From Muricoccus roseus (lineage in GTDB: Bacteria > Pseudomonadota > Alphaproteobacteria > Acetobacterales > Acetobacteraceae): a stretch of DNA of 64,000 nt. Location: NCBI RefSeq assembly GCF_900141905.1, contig NZ_FQZF01000002.1:382528-446527 (forward strand), in the 5' to 3' direction. This document shows, piece by piece, positions 1 through 8,141 of this stretch (position 1 is the stretch's first letter; the number at the start of each line of letters is the position of its first letter). The notes under the pieces are model-generated. The model was not told the DNA's origin, did no database searches, and saw only the letters and a list, made by a program, of their open reading frames with translations. The position numbers and the translations under genes are program-made.

Positions 1-992
1 CGCGGGCGGAAGGGCGCGGGCTCCAGCAGGGCGGGGGTGAGCGGCACGGCCTGCTCCCCGATCAGCAGCGTGGCGGAGGCGGGCGCCTCCGTGGCCGGCG
101 CCTCGGTCAGGAGCTGGAACCCGCGGCCGGCGGGGCGCTCACCCTGGGCCGGCAGGTCCCGCCGTTCGCGCAGGCGGCGCAGGGGCCATTCCCGCCGCTC
201 CTCGCCCCAGGTGAGAACGAGGCGCGGCGGTGCTTCCGCCAGCACCTCCTCCGGCGCGCGGAGCCAGCCGCCGATGTGGAGGAAGCCGCCTTCGCGCGCG
301 AAGACCTCGACATGCCCGCCGAAGCGCGGGTCGGGCCGCACGGGCGGGGCCAGCATCTCCCGCGCCAGCGTCACCGCCCGCCGCGTGATCTCCTGGCCCG
401 AGGCGACGAGCACGAACTCATGCGGCTCACCGTCGAACAGGTCCCGCCCCGGTGCGTCCGCTCGCAGCCGGGCCAGGATGGTCTCCAGCGGCAGTTGGAA
501 GCCAAGGAGCGGCGTCTCGGTGCCGTCGTCGAAGGGCAGGTCCGGCCGAGGAAGGCCGAGGGCGAGCGGAAGCGCGGTGCCATCCACCAGCACCGAGGCC
601 TCGGCGCCCGGCGGCTGGAAGACCCAGCCGCGGATGCCCCGCCCATCCGGCGCATCCATACCGCCGCGCGGCTTGAAGGGGCTTTCCCGCAGTGGGGAGG
701 GGGCGAGGGGGGCGGTCTCGTCCCCCAGGCAGAGGCAGGCGTGCATGGGGGCACCGGCCGGTGGCGCCTCGATCAGCAGCTGGAAGCCGCGTCCGGCGGG
801 CTGGCCGTCCTTGGCAGGGAGGTCACGCCTTTCGCGCAGGCGGCGCAGCGGTGTCTCGCGACGGTCCTCGCCTGAGACGAGGAGGAGGCGCGGCGGGTCC
901 TCCGCCAGGCGTTCCTCCGCCACGCGCAGCCAACCGGCGACATGCAGATGGTCGCCGTGCCGGGCGAAGACCTCGATATGACCCTGGATCAT
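1..992 (-). CDS. Repeat-containing hypothetical protein, C-terminus outside window
   Basis: This is an open frame of about 330 codons from ATG at 992 running off the left edge, so only the N-terminal part is seen. I do not recognise the family. Two copies of a roughly 74-residue unit lie at residues 4-77 and 226-299, a period of 222 residues. Each unit starts GH(I/V)EVFAR, has a GGWLR or AGWLR core, then PLRRLRERRDLPA and ends AGRGFQLL. Between them is a different segment with GWVFQPP and a later GFQLP. There is no signal peptide or membrane segment. A GGGCGGGG run sits just before the start. Repetition at this period suggests a modular surface-associated or glycosyltransferase-linked protein, but that is only a guess. 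Confidence 0.7.
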   Translation of the reverse strand, partial: MIQGHIEVFARHGDHLHVAGWLRVAEERLAEDPPRLLLVSGEDRRETPLRRLRERRDLPAKDGQPAGRGFQLLIEAPPAGAPMHACLCLGDETAPLAPSPLRESPFKPRGGMDAPDGRGIRGWVFQPPGAEASVLVDGTALPLALGLPRPDLPFDDGTETPLLGFQLPLETILARLRADAPGRDLFDGEPHEFVLVASGQEITRRAVTLAREMLAPPVRPDPRFGGHVEVFAREGGFLHIGGWLRAPEEVLAEAPPRLVLTWGEERREWPLRRLRERRDLPAQGERPAGRGFQLLTEAPATEAPASATLLIGEQAVPLTPALLEPAPFRP

Positions 993-1239
993 CCACCCCG
1001 CCCCGCGCGACATCACCCCGGGCGCGGCCCGCCCGGGCAGGCCGCAACAGGCCTGGACGCCCCGTCCTGCCGCGCATTGTCCGGCCCGCGTGGGGGACAA
1101 TCAAGCGGCCTTCCGGCGAAGGGCGGCGAAGTTGTTGGTGGGAACGGACCGACCTGGGCAGTGGCCGCAGGAAATTGGACCGGGCGCCAGGAGCGGGGTG
1201 CGGAGCGGCTGGGGGGCTGACGCTCGAAATCCGCGAAAG

Positions 1240-1316
1240 TGGTGTCCCCGGCGGGATTCGAACCCACGGCCCCGGGATTAGGAATCCCGTGCTCTATCCT
1301 GCTGAGCTACGGAGAC
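1240..1316 (-). tRNA. tRNA-Arg (anticodon CCT)
   Basis: On the minus strand a full cloverleaf can be folded. The 7-bp acceptor stem is GTCTCCG with CGGGGAC, and the anticodon stem CGGGA/TCCCG holds the loop TTCCTAA, which gives anticodon CCT. The T arm carries GGTTCGAATCC. The discriminator base is A and CCA is encoded at 1240-1242. It reads AGG arginine codons, which are rare in this GC-rich window. Confidence 0.96.
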
Positions 1317-1401
1317 ACGCGGCCCCACCCTAGCGCCCCCGCGCGCCACGGCAAAGACCCGGCCCCTTGAGCGGCGGCCGGAACCGGCCTCCACTGGCTG
1401 C

Positions 1402-2352
1402 ATGGCCCAAGACCCCCGCCTCGACCCCGAAATGGCCGCCTTCACGGAGATGATGGCAGCCCGCGCCGCCGGCTACCCTCCCCAGCGCCTCGAACGCCCG
1501 CTCGATGCCTCCCGCGCCTCGAACGACGCGCTGAACATGACCCTGTTCAGCCCCGAGCCCCGGATGGCCGAGAGCGCGGATCGCTGGGTGCTGGCCCGCG
1601 GCCGCCGGGTTCTCTGCCGCCTCCACCGCCCCCGCACCGATGCGCCCCTTCCGGCGCTGATCTACCTCCATGGCGGCGGCTGGGTATGGAACAGCGTCGA
1701 CACGCATGATCCGCTGATGCGGAGCTATGCCGAGGGGGCGGGCTGCGCCGTGGTCGGGCCGGATTACGCCCTCAGCCCCGAAGCCGCCTTCCCCCAGGCA
1801 CTGGAGGAGGTGGCGGCCGTCACGCGCTGGATCGCAGCCCATGGCGCCGAATGGGGCCTGGACCCCGGCCGGATCACCCTAGGCGGGGATTCGGCCGGGG
1901 CCAACCTGGCGCTCGGCGCCGCGCTGCTGCTGCGGCAGTCGGACCCCGGTCTGCGCCTGCGCGGGCTGCTGCTGAACTACGGCGTCTTCGACGACCGGAT
2001 GGCCACGCCGAGCTACGCCGAATTCGCCGAGGGCTACGGCCTCACCGCGGAGAAGATGCGCTTCTACTGGGACTGCTACGCGCCGAACCCGGCGGACCGC
2101 CTGTCGCCTTTCGCCGCGCCGATCCGCGCGGATCTCCGCGGCCTGCCGCCCTGCCTGGTGCAGATCGCGGAGCTGGACGTGCTGGCAGATGAGAACCGCG
2201 ACATGGTGCGTGCCCTGCGCGATGCGGGCGTGGCGGTGGAGGAGGAGACCTTCCCCGGCATGGTGCACGGCTTCCTGCGCGCCCGGAACCATGTGGGTGC
2301 CGCCCGCCGCGCCGTTTCCGTCGCGGTGGACTGGCTGAAGCGGAACGGCTAG
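1402..2352 (+). CDS. Alpha/beta hydrolase, HSL-family esterase
   Basis: The 316-residue protein is a cytosolic carboxylesterase of the hormone-sensitive-lipase (bacterial family IV) type. The oxyanion motif HGGGW is at residues 90-94 and the nucleophile elbow GDSAG at 162-166 (Ser164). The remaining triad candidates are Asp259 and His289 (MVHGF). The 90-residue N-terminal cap and total length are normal for the family, and there is no signal peptide. It stands alone, ending convergently with the next gene so that both stops share the palindrome CTAG. It probably cleaves short-chain acyl esters; the physiological substrate cannot be read from sequence. Confidence 0.9.
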   Translation: MAQDPRLDPEMAAFTEMMAARAAGYPPQRLERPLDASRASNDALNMTLFSPEPRMAESADRWVLARGRRVLCRLHRPRTDAPLPALIYLHGGGWVWNSVDTHDPLMRSYAEGAGCAVVGPDYALSPEAAFPQALEEVAAVTRWIAAHGAEWGLDPGRITLGGDSAGANLALGAALLLRQSDPGLRLRGLLLNYGVFDDRMATPSYAEFAEGYGLTAEKMRFYWDCYAPNPADRLSPFAAPIRADLRGLPPCLVQIAELDVLADENRDMVRALRDAGVAVEEETFPGMVHGFLRARNHVGAARRAVSVAVDWLKRNG

Positions 2353-3314
2353 CGCCGGCGGAAGCGCTCCACGGCCGAGACCAGCGCCGTTCGTACCCCG
2401 GGCTCCAGCGCCGAATGCCCGGCATCCGGCACCACGGTCAACCGCGCCATGGGCCAGGCTTCCGCCAGCTCGAAGGCGGAGGTTGGCGGGCAGACCATGT
2501 CGTAGCGCCCCTGCACGATCTCGGCCGGCACATGGGTCAGCCGGTCCATCCGGGCGAGCAGCCCCTCGGGCGGCAGGAAGAGGTCATGGGCGAAGTAATG
2601 CGCCTCGATCCGCGCCAGGCCGAGGGCGGAGCGGTCCTGCGCGAAGGAGGCGACCGTCTCCGGGCTTGGAAGGAGGGTGCTGCACAGCCCCTCATAGTTG
2701 CTCCAGGCCCGGGCAGCGGCGAGGTGGATGGTGGGATCGGGATCCGTCAGCCGCTTGAGATAGGCGGAGAGCAGGTCCTTGCGCTCCGCCGGGGGCACAT
2801 GCTCGGCGAAGGAGGCCCAGGCATCGGGAAACACCCGGCGCAGCCCGTACAGGAACCAGTCCACCTCGTCCGCCCGGCCGAGGAACACCCCGCGCAGCAC
2901 GCAGCCCGCCACGCGCTCGGGGTAGGATTGGGCATAGGCGAGGGCGAGGGTGGAGCCCCAGGAGCCGCCGAAGAGCAGCCAGCGGTCGATGCCCAGGAAG
3001 CGCCGCAGCGTCTCGATGTCCTGCACCAGCAGCGGCGTGGTGTTGTCCCGCAGCTCCCCCAGCGGGCGGGACCGGCCTGCGCCGCGCTGGTCGAAGATCA
3101 CCACGCGCCAGTGCAGCGGGTCGAAGAAGCGGCGATGCACGGCGCCCGCCCCGGCGCCGGGGCCACCGTGCAGGAACAGCACGGGCTGCCCGCGTGGGTT
3201 TCCCACCTGCTCCCAGTACATGACATGGGCGGGTCCGCCGGACCCGGAATGGGAAAGCGGCAGCAGCCCCGTCTCATAGGGGGATATGTCGGGGAAGAGG
3301 TCGCCGCGCGGCAT
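2349..3314 (-). CDS. pip: Proline iminopeptidase
   Basis: This alpha/beta-hydrolase removes N-terminal proline from peptides in the cytoplasm. HGGPG at residues 49-53 and GGSWGS at 116-121 (Ser118) are diagnostic of the prolyl iminopeptidase family. Asp272 (GRYDMVCP) and His300 (AGHSA) complete the triad. The length of 321 residues fits the family. I start at ATG 3314 because an AGAGGG run lies six bases upstream; the longer in-frame start at 3353 adds an Arg-rich leader that looks non-coding. It converges with the esterase gene, overlapping it by four bases. Confidence 0.92.
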   Translation of the reverse strand: MPRGDLFPDISPYETGLLPLSHSGSGGPAHVMYWEQVGNPRGQPVLFLHGGPGAGAGAVHRRFFDPLHWRVVIFDQRGAGRSRPLGELRDNTTPLLVQDIETLRRFLGIDRWLLFGGSWGSTLALAYAQSYPERVAGCVLRGVFLGRADEVDWFLYGLRRVFPDAWASFAEHVPPAERKDLLSAYLKRLTDPDPTIHLAAARAWSNYEGLCSTLLPSPETVASFAQDRSALGLARIEAHYFAHDLFLPPEGLLARMDRLTHVPAEIVQGRYDMVCPPTSAFELAEAWPMARLTVVPDAGHSALEPGVRTALVSAVERFRRR

Positions 3315-3433
3315 GCGCCCTCTTTGGCGCATGCAACGGCCGCGGCGCAACATGGCGCGTTATCCCGCGATTGCGTTTTCCGCGTCATGTCGCCTCTTCG
3401 CGCGGGGCTCCGGCGCACCTAACTTGTCAGACG

Positions 3434-4222
3434 ATGTCCCGTCCCACCCCCGGCCCCTTCCATGCCGCCCGGAGCGGCCCCCAGCCGGGGCCTCGCGCTG
3501 CGGGTGCGCGCGCGGCCGAGGTGCGATGCGCCGTCTGCGGCACGGAGAGCCGCCAGTCCCGCTTCCGCCCTGTCCCCCCCGAAGGGGCTCCTGATCTCGA
3601 CCTCCGCCCCGGCGAGCCGCTGCGGAGCACCATGGCGTCCTGGCTGCAGCAATGCCCGCATTGCGGCTATGTCGCGCCCGAGATCGCGCACGCCCATCCG
3701 GCGGCGATCGAGGCGGTGGGCACGGCGCCCTTCCGGGCGCTGATCGCCGATGCCAGCCATCCAACGCTCGCCCGCCGTTTCCTCGCCTATGCCTATGTGC
3801 TGGAGGAATCGGGAGCGTTGCATGCGGCGGCGGAGGCCACGCTGCAGGCAGCCTGGGCGGCCGACGATGCCCGCAAGCCCGACCTGGCTCGCGCCTGGCG
3901 CGGCGAGGCGGTGGCGCTCTGGCGCGCCGGTCCTCCGCTGGATTCCGAGCAGACGGTCCGGGTGGTGGATGCGCTGCGCCGGGCCGAAGCCTTCGAGGAT
4001 GCGGGAGCGACGGCCGACCAGCTCGCGGCCAGCCATCCGCCGGACGCCGTGGCCGGGGTGATCGAGCTGGAGCAGCGCCTGATCGCGCTGCGGGATGCCG
4101 GCCGGCATACGGTGGCAAGCGCCCTTCCGCCGCCGGCGCGCCGGCCGCATGCCACGCAGGCGAGCATCGCCCGGCGGGGCGGCGGCCTGTGGGAGCGGCT
4201 CCGAGGCTTCTGGCGCCGCTGA
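3434..4222 (+). CDS. DUF2225-like protein with paired CxxC motifs
   Basis: The 262-residue protein has no clear enzyme signature. CAVC at residues 32-35 and CPHC at 74-77 form a likely four-cysteine zinc site near the N-terminus. It is followed by a long alpha-helical region rich in Ala, Leu and Arg that looks like TPR-type helices. This layout resembles DUF2225 proteins, whose role is unknown. The start is uncertain: ATG 3434 removes a 21-residue leader that begins at 3371, but neither start has a strong ribosome-binding site. The end is Trp/Arg-rich (FWRR). A small hairpin follows the stop. Confidence 0.7.
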   Translation: MSRPTPGPFHAARSGPQPGPRAAGARAAEVRCAVCGTESRQSRFRPVPPEGAPDLDLRPGEPLRSTMASWLQQCPHCGYVAPEIAHAHPAAIEAVGTAPFRALIADASHPTLARRFLAYAYVLEESGALHAAAEATLQAAWAADDARKPDLARAWRGEAVALWRAGPPLDSEQTVRVVDALRRAEAFEDAGATADQLAASHPPDAVAGVIELEQRLIALRDAGRHTVASALPPPARRPHATQASIARRGGGLWERLRGFWRR

Positions 4223-4235
4223 ATGGCCGAAGGGC

Positions 4236-4249
4236 AGGGGCTTGCCCCT
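4236..4249 (+). terminator. Short hairpin after the CxxC protein gene
   Basis: The arms AGGGGC and GCCCCT are separated by only two bases just after the stop at 4222. There is no T-tract, so this is a weak candidate terminator or a small intergenic repeat. Confidence 0.35.
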
Positions 4250-4277
4250 TGCCAGCCTTCGTCGCGCTTCGTAGTGT

Positions 4278-4291
4278 TACGTTATAACGTA
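4278..4291. promoter_or_regulatory. Zur-like operator palindrome before znuA
   Basis: A perfect 14-bp palindrome, TACGTTATAACGTA, lies 14 bases before the ATG of the zinc-binding-protein gene. The GTTATAAC core matches the kind of AT-rich dyad that Zur recognises in proteobacteria. It is conspicuous in a region that is otherwise strongly GC-rich. The position fits direct repression by zinc-loaded Zur. Confidence 0.7.
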
Positions 4292-4305
4292 TTGAGAGAC
4301 TCCCC

Positions 4306-5271
4306 ATGCAGCGACGCGCCCTTCTCGCCGCCGCCCTGGCCCTGCCTGCCATCCGCCCTGCCGCCGCCCAGAGGGGCACCCCGACCGCGCTTCCCGTGGT
4401 CGCCAGCTTCTCGATCCTGGGCGATCTGGCTCGGCAAGTGGCCGGGGACCGGCCGCTGGCCCTTTCCGTCCTCGTCGGTGCCGATGCGGATGCGCATGAC
4501 TTCCAGCCCCGCCCTTCGGATGCCGAGAAGCTGCGCGGCGCCGCCCTGCTGGTCCGTAACGGCCTCGGCTTCGACGAATGGCTGGGCCGGCTGACGAACG
4601 CGGCCGGCTTCCGAGGCACCACCGTCACCGCCAGCGAGGGGGTCGCGTTCCGCGCCGCCACGGGCGGGCATGACCATGCCCATTCCCATGGTGGCGGCGC
4701 CGCCCGCCGCCGGACCCATGCGGTGGAACCCAGCCGCACACCGGACCCCCATGCCTGGGGCGACCCGCGCAACGTGCAGCGCTATGTCCGCAACATCGCC
4801 GCCGGCCTGTCCGCCGCCGATCCGGGCCAGGCCGCCCTCTTTGCCCGCAACGCGGAGGCCTATGTCGCCCGCCTCGCGGCGCTGGATGCCGAGATCCGCG
4901 CGGCGGTCGGCACGGTACCGGAGAACCGCCGCAAGGTCCTGACCAGCCATGACGCCTTCGGCTATTACGGCGCCGCCTATGGAATCACCTTCCTCGCGCC
5001 CCAGGGCGTGAGCACGCATTCGGAGCCCTCGGCCGCCGATGTCGCCGGGCTGATCCGGCAGATCCGCGCCGAGGGCATCACCGCGGTATTCGTCGAGAAC
5101 ATGAACGCCACCACCACGCTGGAGCGCCTGGCGCGGGAGACCGGGCTGCGCGTGCGCGGCCGCCTCTATTCCGATGCCCTTTCCCCGCCCGACGGACCCG
5201 CCGCGACCTATGAGGCGCTGATCCGGCACAACACCGGCCTTATCGTCCCGGCCATGCGGGGGGAGGGATGA
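4306..5271 (+). CDS. znuA: Periplasmic zinc-binding protein, ZnuA-like (cluster A-I SBP)
   Basis: The 321-residue protein captures zinc in the periplasm for an ABC importer. A signal peptide with an RR pair ends at an AAA/Q site near residue 21. Likely ligands are His64 (DAHDF), His149 (DPHAWGDP), His215 (TSHDAF) and an acidic residue near Asp290 (YSDAL). The loop at residues 121-128 is His/Asp-rich (HDHAHSH), a feature typical of zinc rather than manganese binders. A Zur-like palindrome lies just upstream. The gene overlaps the outer-membrane-protein gene by ATGA. No znuB or znuC is nearby, so the permease and ATPase must lie elsewhere. Confidence 0.88.
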   Translation: MQRRALLAAALALPAIRPAAAQRGTPTALPVVASFSILGDLARQVAGDRPLALSVLVGADADAHDFQPRPSDAEKLRGAALLVRNGLGFDEWLGRLTNAAGFRGTTVTASEGVAFRAATGGHDHAHSHGGGAARRRTHAVEPSRTPDPHAWGDPRNVQRYVRNIAAGLSAADPGQAALFARNAEAYVARLAALDAEIRAAVGTVPENRRKVLTSHDAFGYYGAAYGITFLAPQGVSTHSEPSAADVAGLIRQIRAEGITAVFVENMNATTTLERLARETGLRVRGRLYSDALSPPDGPAATYEALIRHNTGLIVPAMRGEG

Positions 5272-6470
5272 TGCGCGCCCTTGCCCTCGGGGTCGCCCTC
5301 GCCGCGGCCGCTCTTCCCGCGGTCGCCCAGAACACGGCCGGGGTGAACCTCTATCCGCAGGTCGCGGGGGAGGTGGATCTGCGCCTCTTCTCCCAATCCA
5401 CCGTCTCGGCCACCGAGCGGCGCCAGCGCGGGACCAACATCTTCGCGCGCGGCGAACTCTCCACTGGGCTGTTCCTCTCGCCCGAATGGTCCGTGCAGAG
5501 CACCATCCATTTCGAGCCCGTGGGCGAGGTGGAGCCGAATGGCGGCACGACCGGCTTCCGCTACCAGGCGGCCTATATTGAGCAGCTTCGCCTGGACTGG
5601 CGCCCGACCGACCGGCTGACCTTCTACGGCGGCAAGTTCTCCGCCCCTTTCGGCCGCGGCCATCACGACTTTCCCGGCCTGCTGATGGATGTCCGGGCGC
5701 ATGAGGTCTACCTCATCCGGGAGAGCATCGGCGTCGGCGGCACGGCCACCTACATCTCCGATGCGCGCTTCGGCGAGCATGACGTGTCCCTCGCCGTCTT
5801 CGGCTTCGACACGAGCTTCCTCAGCGAGACGGCCATCACCCGCAAGCGCTGCTGCGAGGGGGATTTCGAGCGCTTCTCCCGCAACTCCCGCCGGCAGGGC
5901 GGGCCGGGCAATACCGGCCAGATGGACAGCGTGGCCATCGCCTTCGACGGCGACAACATGCCGTTCCTGCCCAACACCTCCTACCATCTCGCCTTCCTGT
6001 CCCGCGGGCCGGGGGTGGATGGCACGAAGCGGGAGACGGGCTTCGCCGTGGGGCTGCGCCACGAGATCCGCTGGAGCGAGGAGACGCGCACGCTGCTCTT
6101 CGGGGAGTTCGTCCAGTTCCGCGGCGCCGGCGGCAACCCGCGCGAGGAAGGCCCTGAGATCCTGGACGAGTTCGGCATGGGCACGGGCGAGTTCGGCGAG
6201 GTGACGGCCAGCGAGCGCCGCCGTTTCACCACCATCGGTGCCCAGACGCGGCATGGGCCCTGGCGCGCCACCATTGGCCTCCAGCGTGACGAGCGGAAGC
6301 GGAGCGAGAACCCCGTGCCGCGGACGACCTATGTCGAGGCCTCGGTCGGCCGCGACCTGCCGCTGAACTTCCGGCTGGATGTCGGCTACCAGCGCAGCAT
6401 TGGCGGCGAAAGCCGGGAGGATAAGGCGGATGCCCTGATCGCCGTGCTCGGCTGGCGCGCCTCGTTCTGA
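5268..6470 (+). CDS. Outer-membrane beta-barrel protein co-transcribed with znuA
   Basis: The 400-residue protein has a signal peptide cut after AVA (residue 20). It continues as alternating amphipathic strands and ends in Phe (WRASF), the usual C-terminal signature of outer-membrane barrels. GGKFSAPFGRG near residues 124-134 resembles porin strands. There is no TonB box or plug domain, so it is not a ZnuD-type receptor. The start overlaps the znuA stop by four bases (ATGA), implying translational coupling and shared zinc control. The likely role is a zinc-regulated porin or surface component. I do not recognise a named family. Confidence 0.8.
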   Translation: MMRALALGVALAAAALPAVAQNTAGVNLYPQVAGEVDLRLFSQSTVSATERRQRGTNIFARGELSTGLFLSPEWSVQSTIHFEPVGEVEPNGGTTGFRYQAAYIEQLRLDWRPTDRLTFYGGKFSAPFGRGHHDFPGLLMDVRAHEVYLIRESIGVGGTATYISDARFGEHDVSLAVFGFDTSFLSETAITRKRCCEGDFERFSRNSRRQGGPGNTGQMDSVAIAFDGDNMPFLPNTSYHLAFLSRGPGVDGTKRETGFAVGLRHEIRWSEETRTLLFGEFVQFRGAGGNPREEGPEILDEFGMGTGEFGEVTASERRRFTTIGAQTRHGPWRATIGLQRDERKRSENPVPRTTYVEASVGRDLPLNFRLDVGYQRSIGGESREDKADALIAVLGWRASF

Positions 6471-6503
6471 GGCCTGCCACACGGCGCACGATCCATTGAT
6501 CGG

Positions 6504-6538
6504 GCCGGGCCGGTCCCCCTGGGCCGGCCCGGCGTTCT
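6504..6538 (+). terminator. Terminator-like hairpin after the znuA operon
   Basis: A perfect 10-bp stem (6504-6513 with 6524-6533) with a 10-base loop is followed by GTTCT. It lies between the barrel gene and the DUF2171 gene. Confidence 0.6.
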
Positions 6539-6567
6539 GCTCCTGTCAGGACAGGAACAAAGCTCCG

Positions 6568-6798
6568 ATGGTGGATATCAGCCAGATCAAGGAACATGCC
6601 GAGGTGATCGGCGCGGACGGCGTGCATGTCGGCACGGTCGATCACGTCCAGAACGGGCGCATCAAGCTGACCAAGAAGGACGCGCCGGACGGGCGCCACC
6701 GCTTCATCTCCACGGGCCTCGTCGCCGATATCGAAGGCGGGAAGGTCCGCCTTTCGGCCAATGGCGACGTGGCTGTGACCTTCGAGGAAACGGAGTAG
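6568..6798 (+). CDS. DUF2171 domain protein
   Basis: The small soluble protein of 76 residues begins MVDISQIKEHAEV and contains GADGVHVGTVD, typical of DUF2171/PRC-barrel-like proteins that are frequent in Acetobacteraceae. The function is unknown; some relatives are stress-associated. The start is ATG 6568; a longer frame from 6496 only translates the terminator hairpin. GC-rich hairpins flank both ends, so it is probably monocistronic. Confidence 0.8.
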   Translation: MVDISQIKEHAEVIGADGVHVGTVDHVQNGRIKLTKKDAPDGRHRFISTGLVADIEGGKVRLSANGDVAVTFEETE

Positions 6799-6809
6799 TC
6801 CCGCCCCGA

Positions 6810-6838
6810 GGCGGGGGGCGCCCGAGGCTCCCCCCGCC
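6810..6838 (+). terminator. Hairpin after the DUF2171 gene
   Basis: A perfect 9-bp GC stem (6810-6818 with 6830-6838) with an 11-base loop starts 11 bases after the stop. There is no T-run. Confidence 0.5.
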
Positions 6839-6864
6839 CCGCCGCTTCTGCTAGTCCTCGGCCC

Positions 6865-7230
6865 ATGTCTCGCATCTGGATCGCGGCCGGCGCCCTGGCC
6901 GGCCTGCTGGCCGTCGGCCTCTCGGCCTATGCCGCGCATGGGCTCACCCTTGACCCCGTGCGCATGCGCATGATCGATAATGCACTGACCCAGCAGGGCT
7001 GGCACGCCCTGGCCCTGATCGCCGTCGGCATCCTGGCCGATCGCTGGGGGGGATGGGCGCTTCAGGGGGCCGGCGCGGCCTTCCTGGCCGGCATGCTGCT
7101 CTTCTGCGGGGCGGTGTGGACCGTGGCCATCACCGGCCGGAGCCTTGGTGGCATCGCACCCACGGGCGGCATGCTGCTGATGCTGGGCTGGCTCCTGCTC
7201 GGCATCGCCGCGCTGACCCGCCGCGCATGA
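6865..7230 (+). CDS. DUF423 family inner-membrane protein
   Basis: The 121-residue protein is strongly hydrophobic with four predicted transmembrane helices. It shows the DUF423 (YgdD-like) pattern: a first helix followed by AAHGL and a middle YA/NALTQQGWHALAL segment. It acts in the inner membrane; the role is unknown. Its stop overlaps the next start (ATGA at 7227), so the two genes are translationally coupled. Confidence 0.85.
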   Translation: MSRIWIAAGALAGLLAVGLSAYAAHGLTLDPVRMRMIDNALTQQGWHALALIAVGILADRWGGWALQGAGAAFLAGMLLFCGAVWTVAITGRSLGGIAPTGGMLLMLGWLLLGIAALTRRA

Positions 7231-8141
7231 TCCGCTCCGCCTATCTGGCGGCGGAGGGCTTCGAGCCCGAGCTGACGGAGGATCTGCGCCGCGCCGGGCG
7301 CCGCATCGCCTCCTGGCACGGTCCGCTCGCCCTTTCCCCCGATCCCGTGCCCGTGGTGCCCAACGCGACGCCCTGGGCGGTCGATGTCTGGGACGCACCC
7401 CGCGAGATCCCCGCTCCCTCGATCAAGGCGGCGTCGGATGCGCTGCGCGCTATCCAGCGCAATTGGGCGCTGCTGGATGTGGCGCATCACCGCCGCGCCG
7501 CGCTGATCCGCGATGCGCTGCCGGTGCTGCGCCCCAAGCCGATCGTCTTTCCGCAGCTTCCCCCGGCATCCCATCTCGGCGCCTGGACCCTGCTCTCGCC
7601 GGATCGGATGCTGGCCAGCCCGACCAAGAGCAGCCCCTTCGTGAACGGCGCCCCGGTTTTCGTGGAGGACCGGGAGGGGCCACCCAGCCGCGCCTATCTC
7701 AAGCTTTGGGAGGCGCTGACCCGCCTGGGCCGATGGCCCGCGGCGGGCGAGACCTGCCTCGATCTCGGCGCCGTGCCGGGGGGGTGGAGCTGGGCGCTGG
7801 CGCAGCTGGGCGCTGAGGTAACGGCCGTGGACAAGGCGGAGATGGACCCCGCTGTCGCCGCCCTGCCCAACGTCACCGTGCGTCGGGAAAGCGCCTTCGG
7901 ACTCGATCCCACGCCCGTCGATTGGCTGTTCAGCGACGTGATCTGCTACCCCGCCCGGCTGCTCGGGCTGGTGCGGCGCTGGATGGAGGCCGGGGCGGCG
8001 AAGAACATCTGCGTCACCATCAAGTTCCAGGGCGAGACGGACCACGACACCGCCGCCGCCTTCGCGGCGATCCCGGATGGCGCGGTGTTCCACGGCGCCT
8101 ACAACAAGCACGAGCTGATGTTCGCCTGGCCTGCCCGCTAA
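7227..8141 (+). CDS. RlmM/FtsJ-like SAM-dependent 2'-O-methyltransferase
   Basis: The 304-residue protein has the K-D-K-E tetrad of FtsJ-type RNA ribose methyltransferases: Lys159 (YLKLWEA), Asp237 (FSDVIC), Lys266 (TIKFQG) and Glu296 (KHELMF). The SAM-binding motif LDLGAVPGG is near residues 178-186. The N-terminal 150 residues are like the THUMP-type part of RlmM, which modifies 23S rRNA C2498. The start at 7227 overlaps the DUF423 stop; the longer frame from 7053 is read-through of that gene. RNA methylation is likely, but the target site is inferred. Confidence 0.82.
   Translation: MIRSAYLAAEGFEPELTEDLRRAGRRIASWHGPLALSPDPVPVVPNATPWAVDVWDAPREIPAPSIKAASDALRAIQRNWALLDVAHHRRAALIRDALPVLRPKPIVFPQLPPASHLGAWTLLSPDRMLASPTKSSPFVNGAPVFVEDREGPPSRAYLKLWEALTRLGRWPAAGETCLDLGAVPGGWSWALAQLGAEVTAVDKAEMDPAVAALPNVTVRRESAFGLDPTPVDWLFSDVICYPARLLGLVRRWMEAGAAKNICVTIKFQGETDHDTAAAFAAIPDGAVFHGAYNKHELMFAWPAR

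Noticed and set aside
37-981. A 314-codon plus-strand frame at the left edge.
   Set aside because: The minus strand carries a repeat protein with a good start; the plus frame is Arg/Ser/Pro-rich antisense.
3360-4772. A 470-codon minus-strand frame opposite the CxxC protein and znuA.
   Set aside because: Arg/Pro/Ala-rich shadow with no motif.
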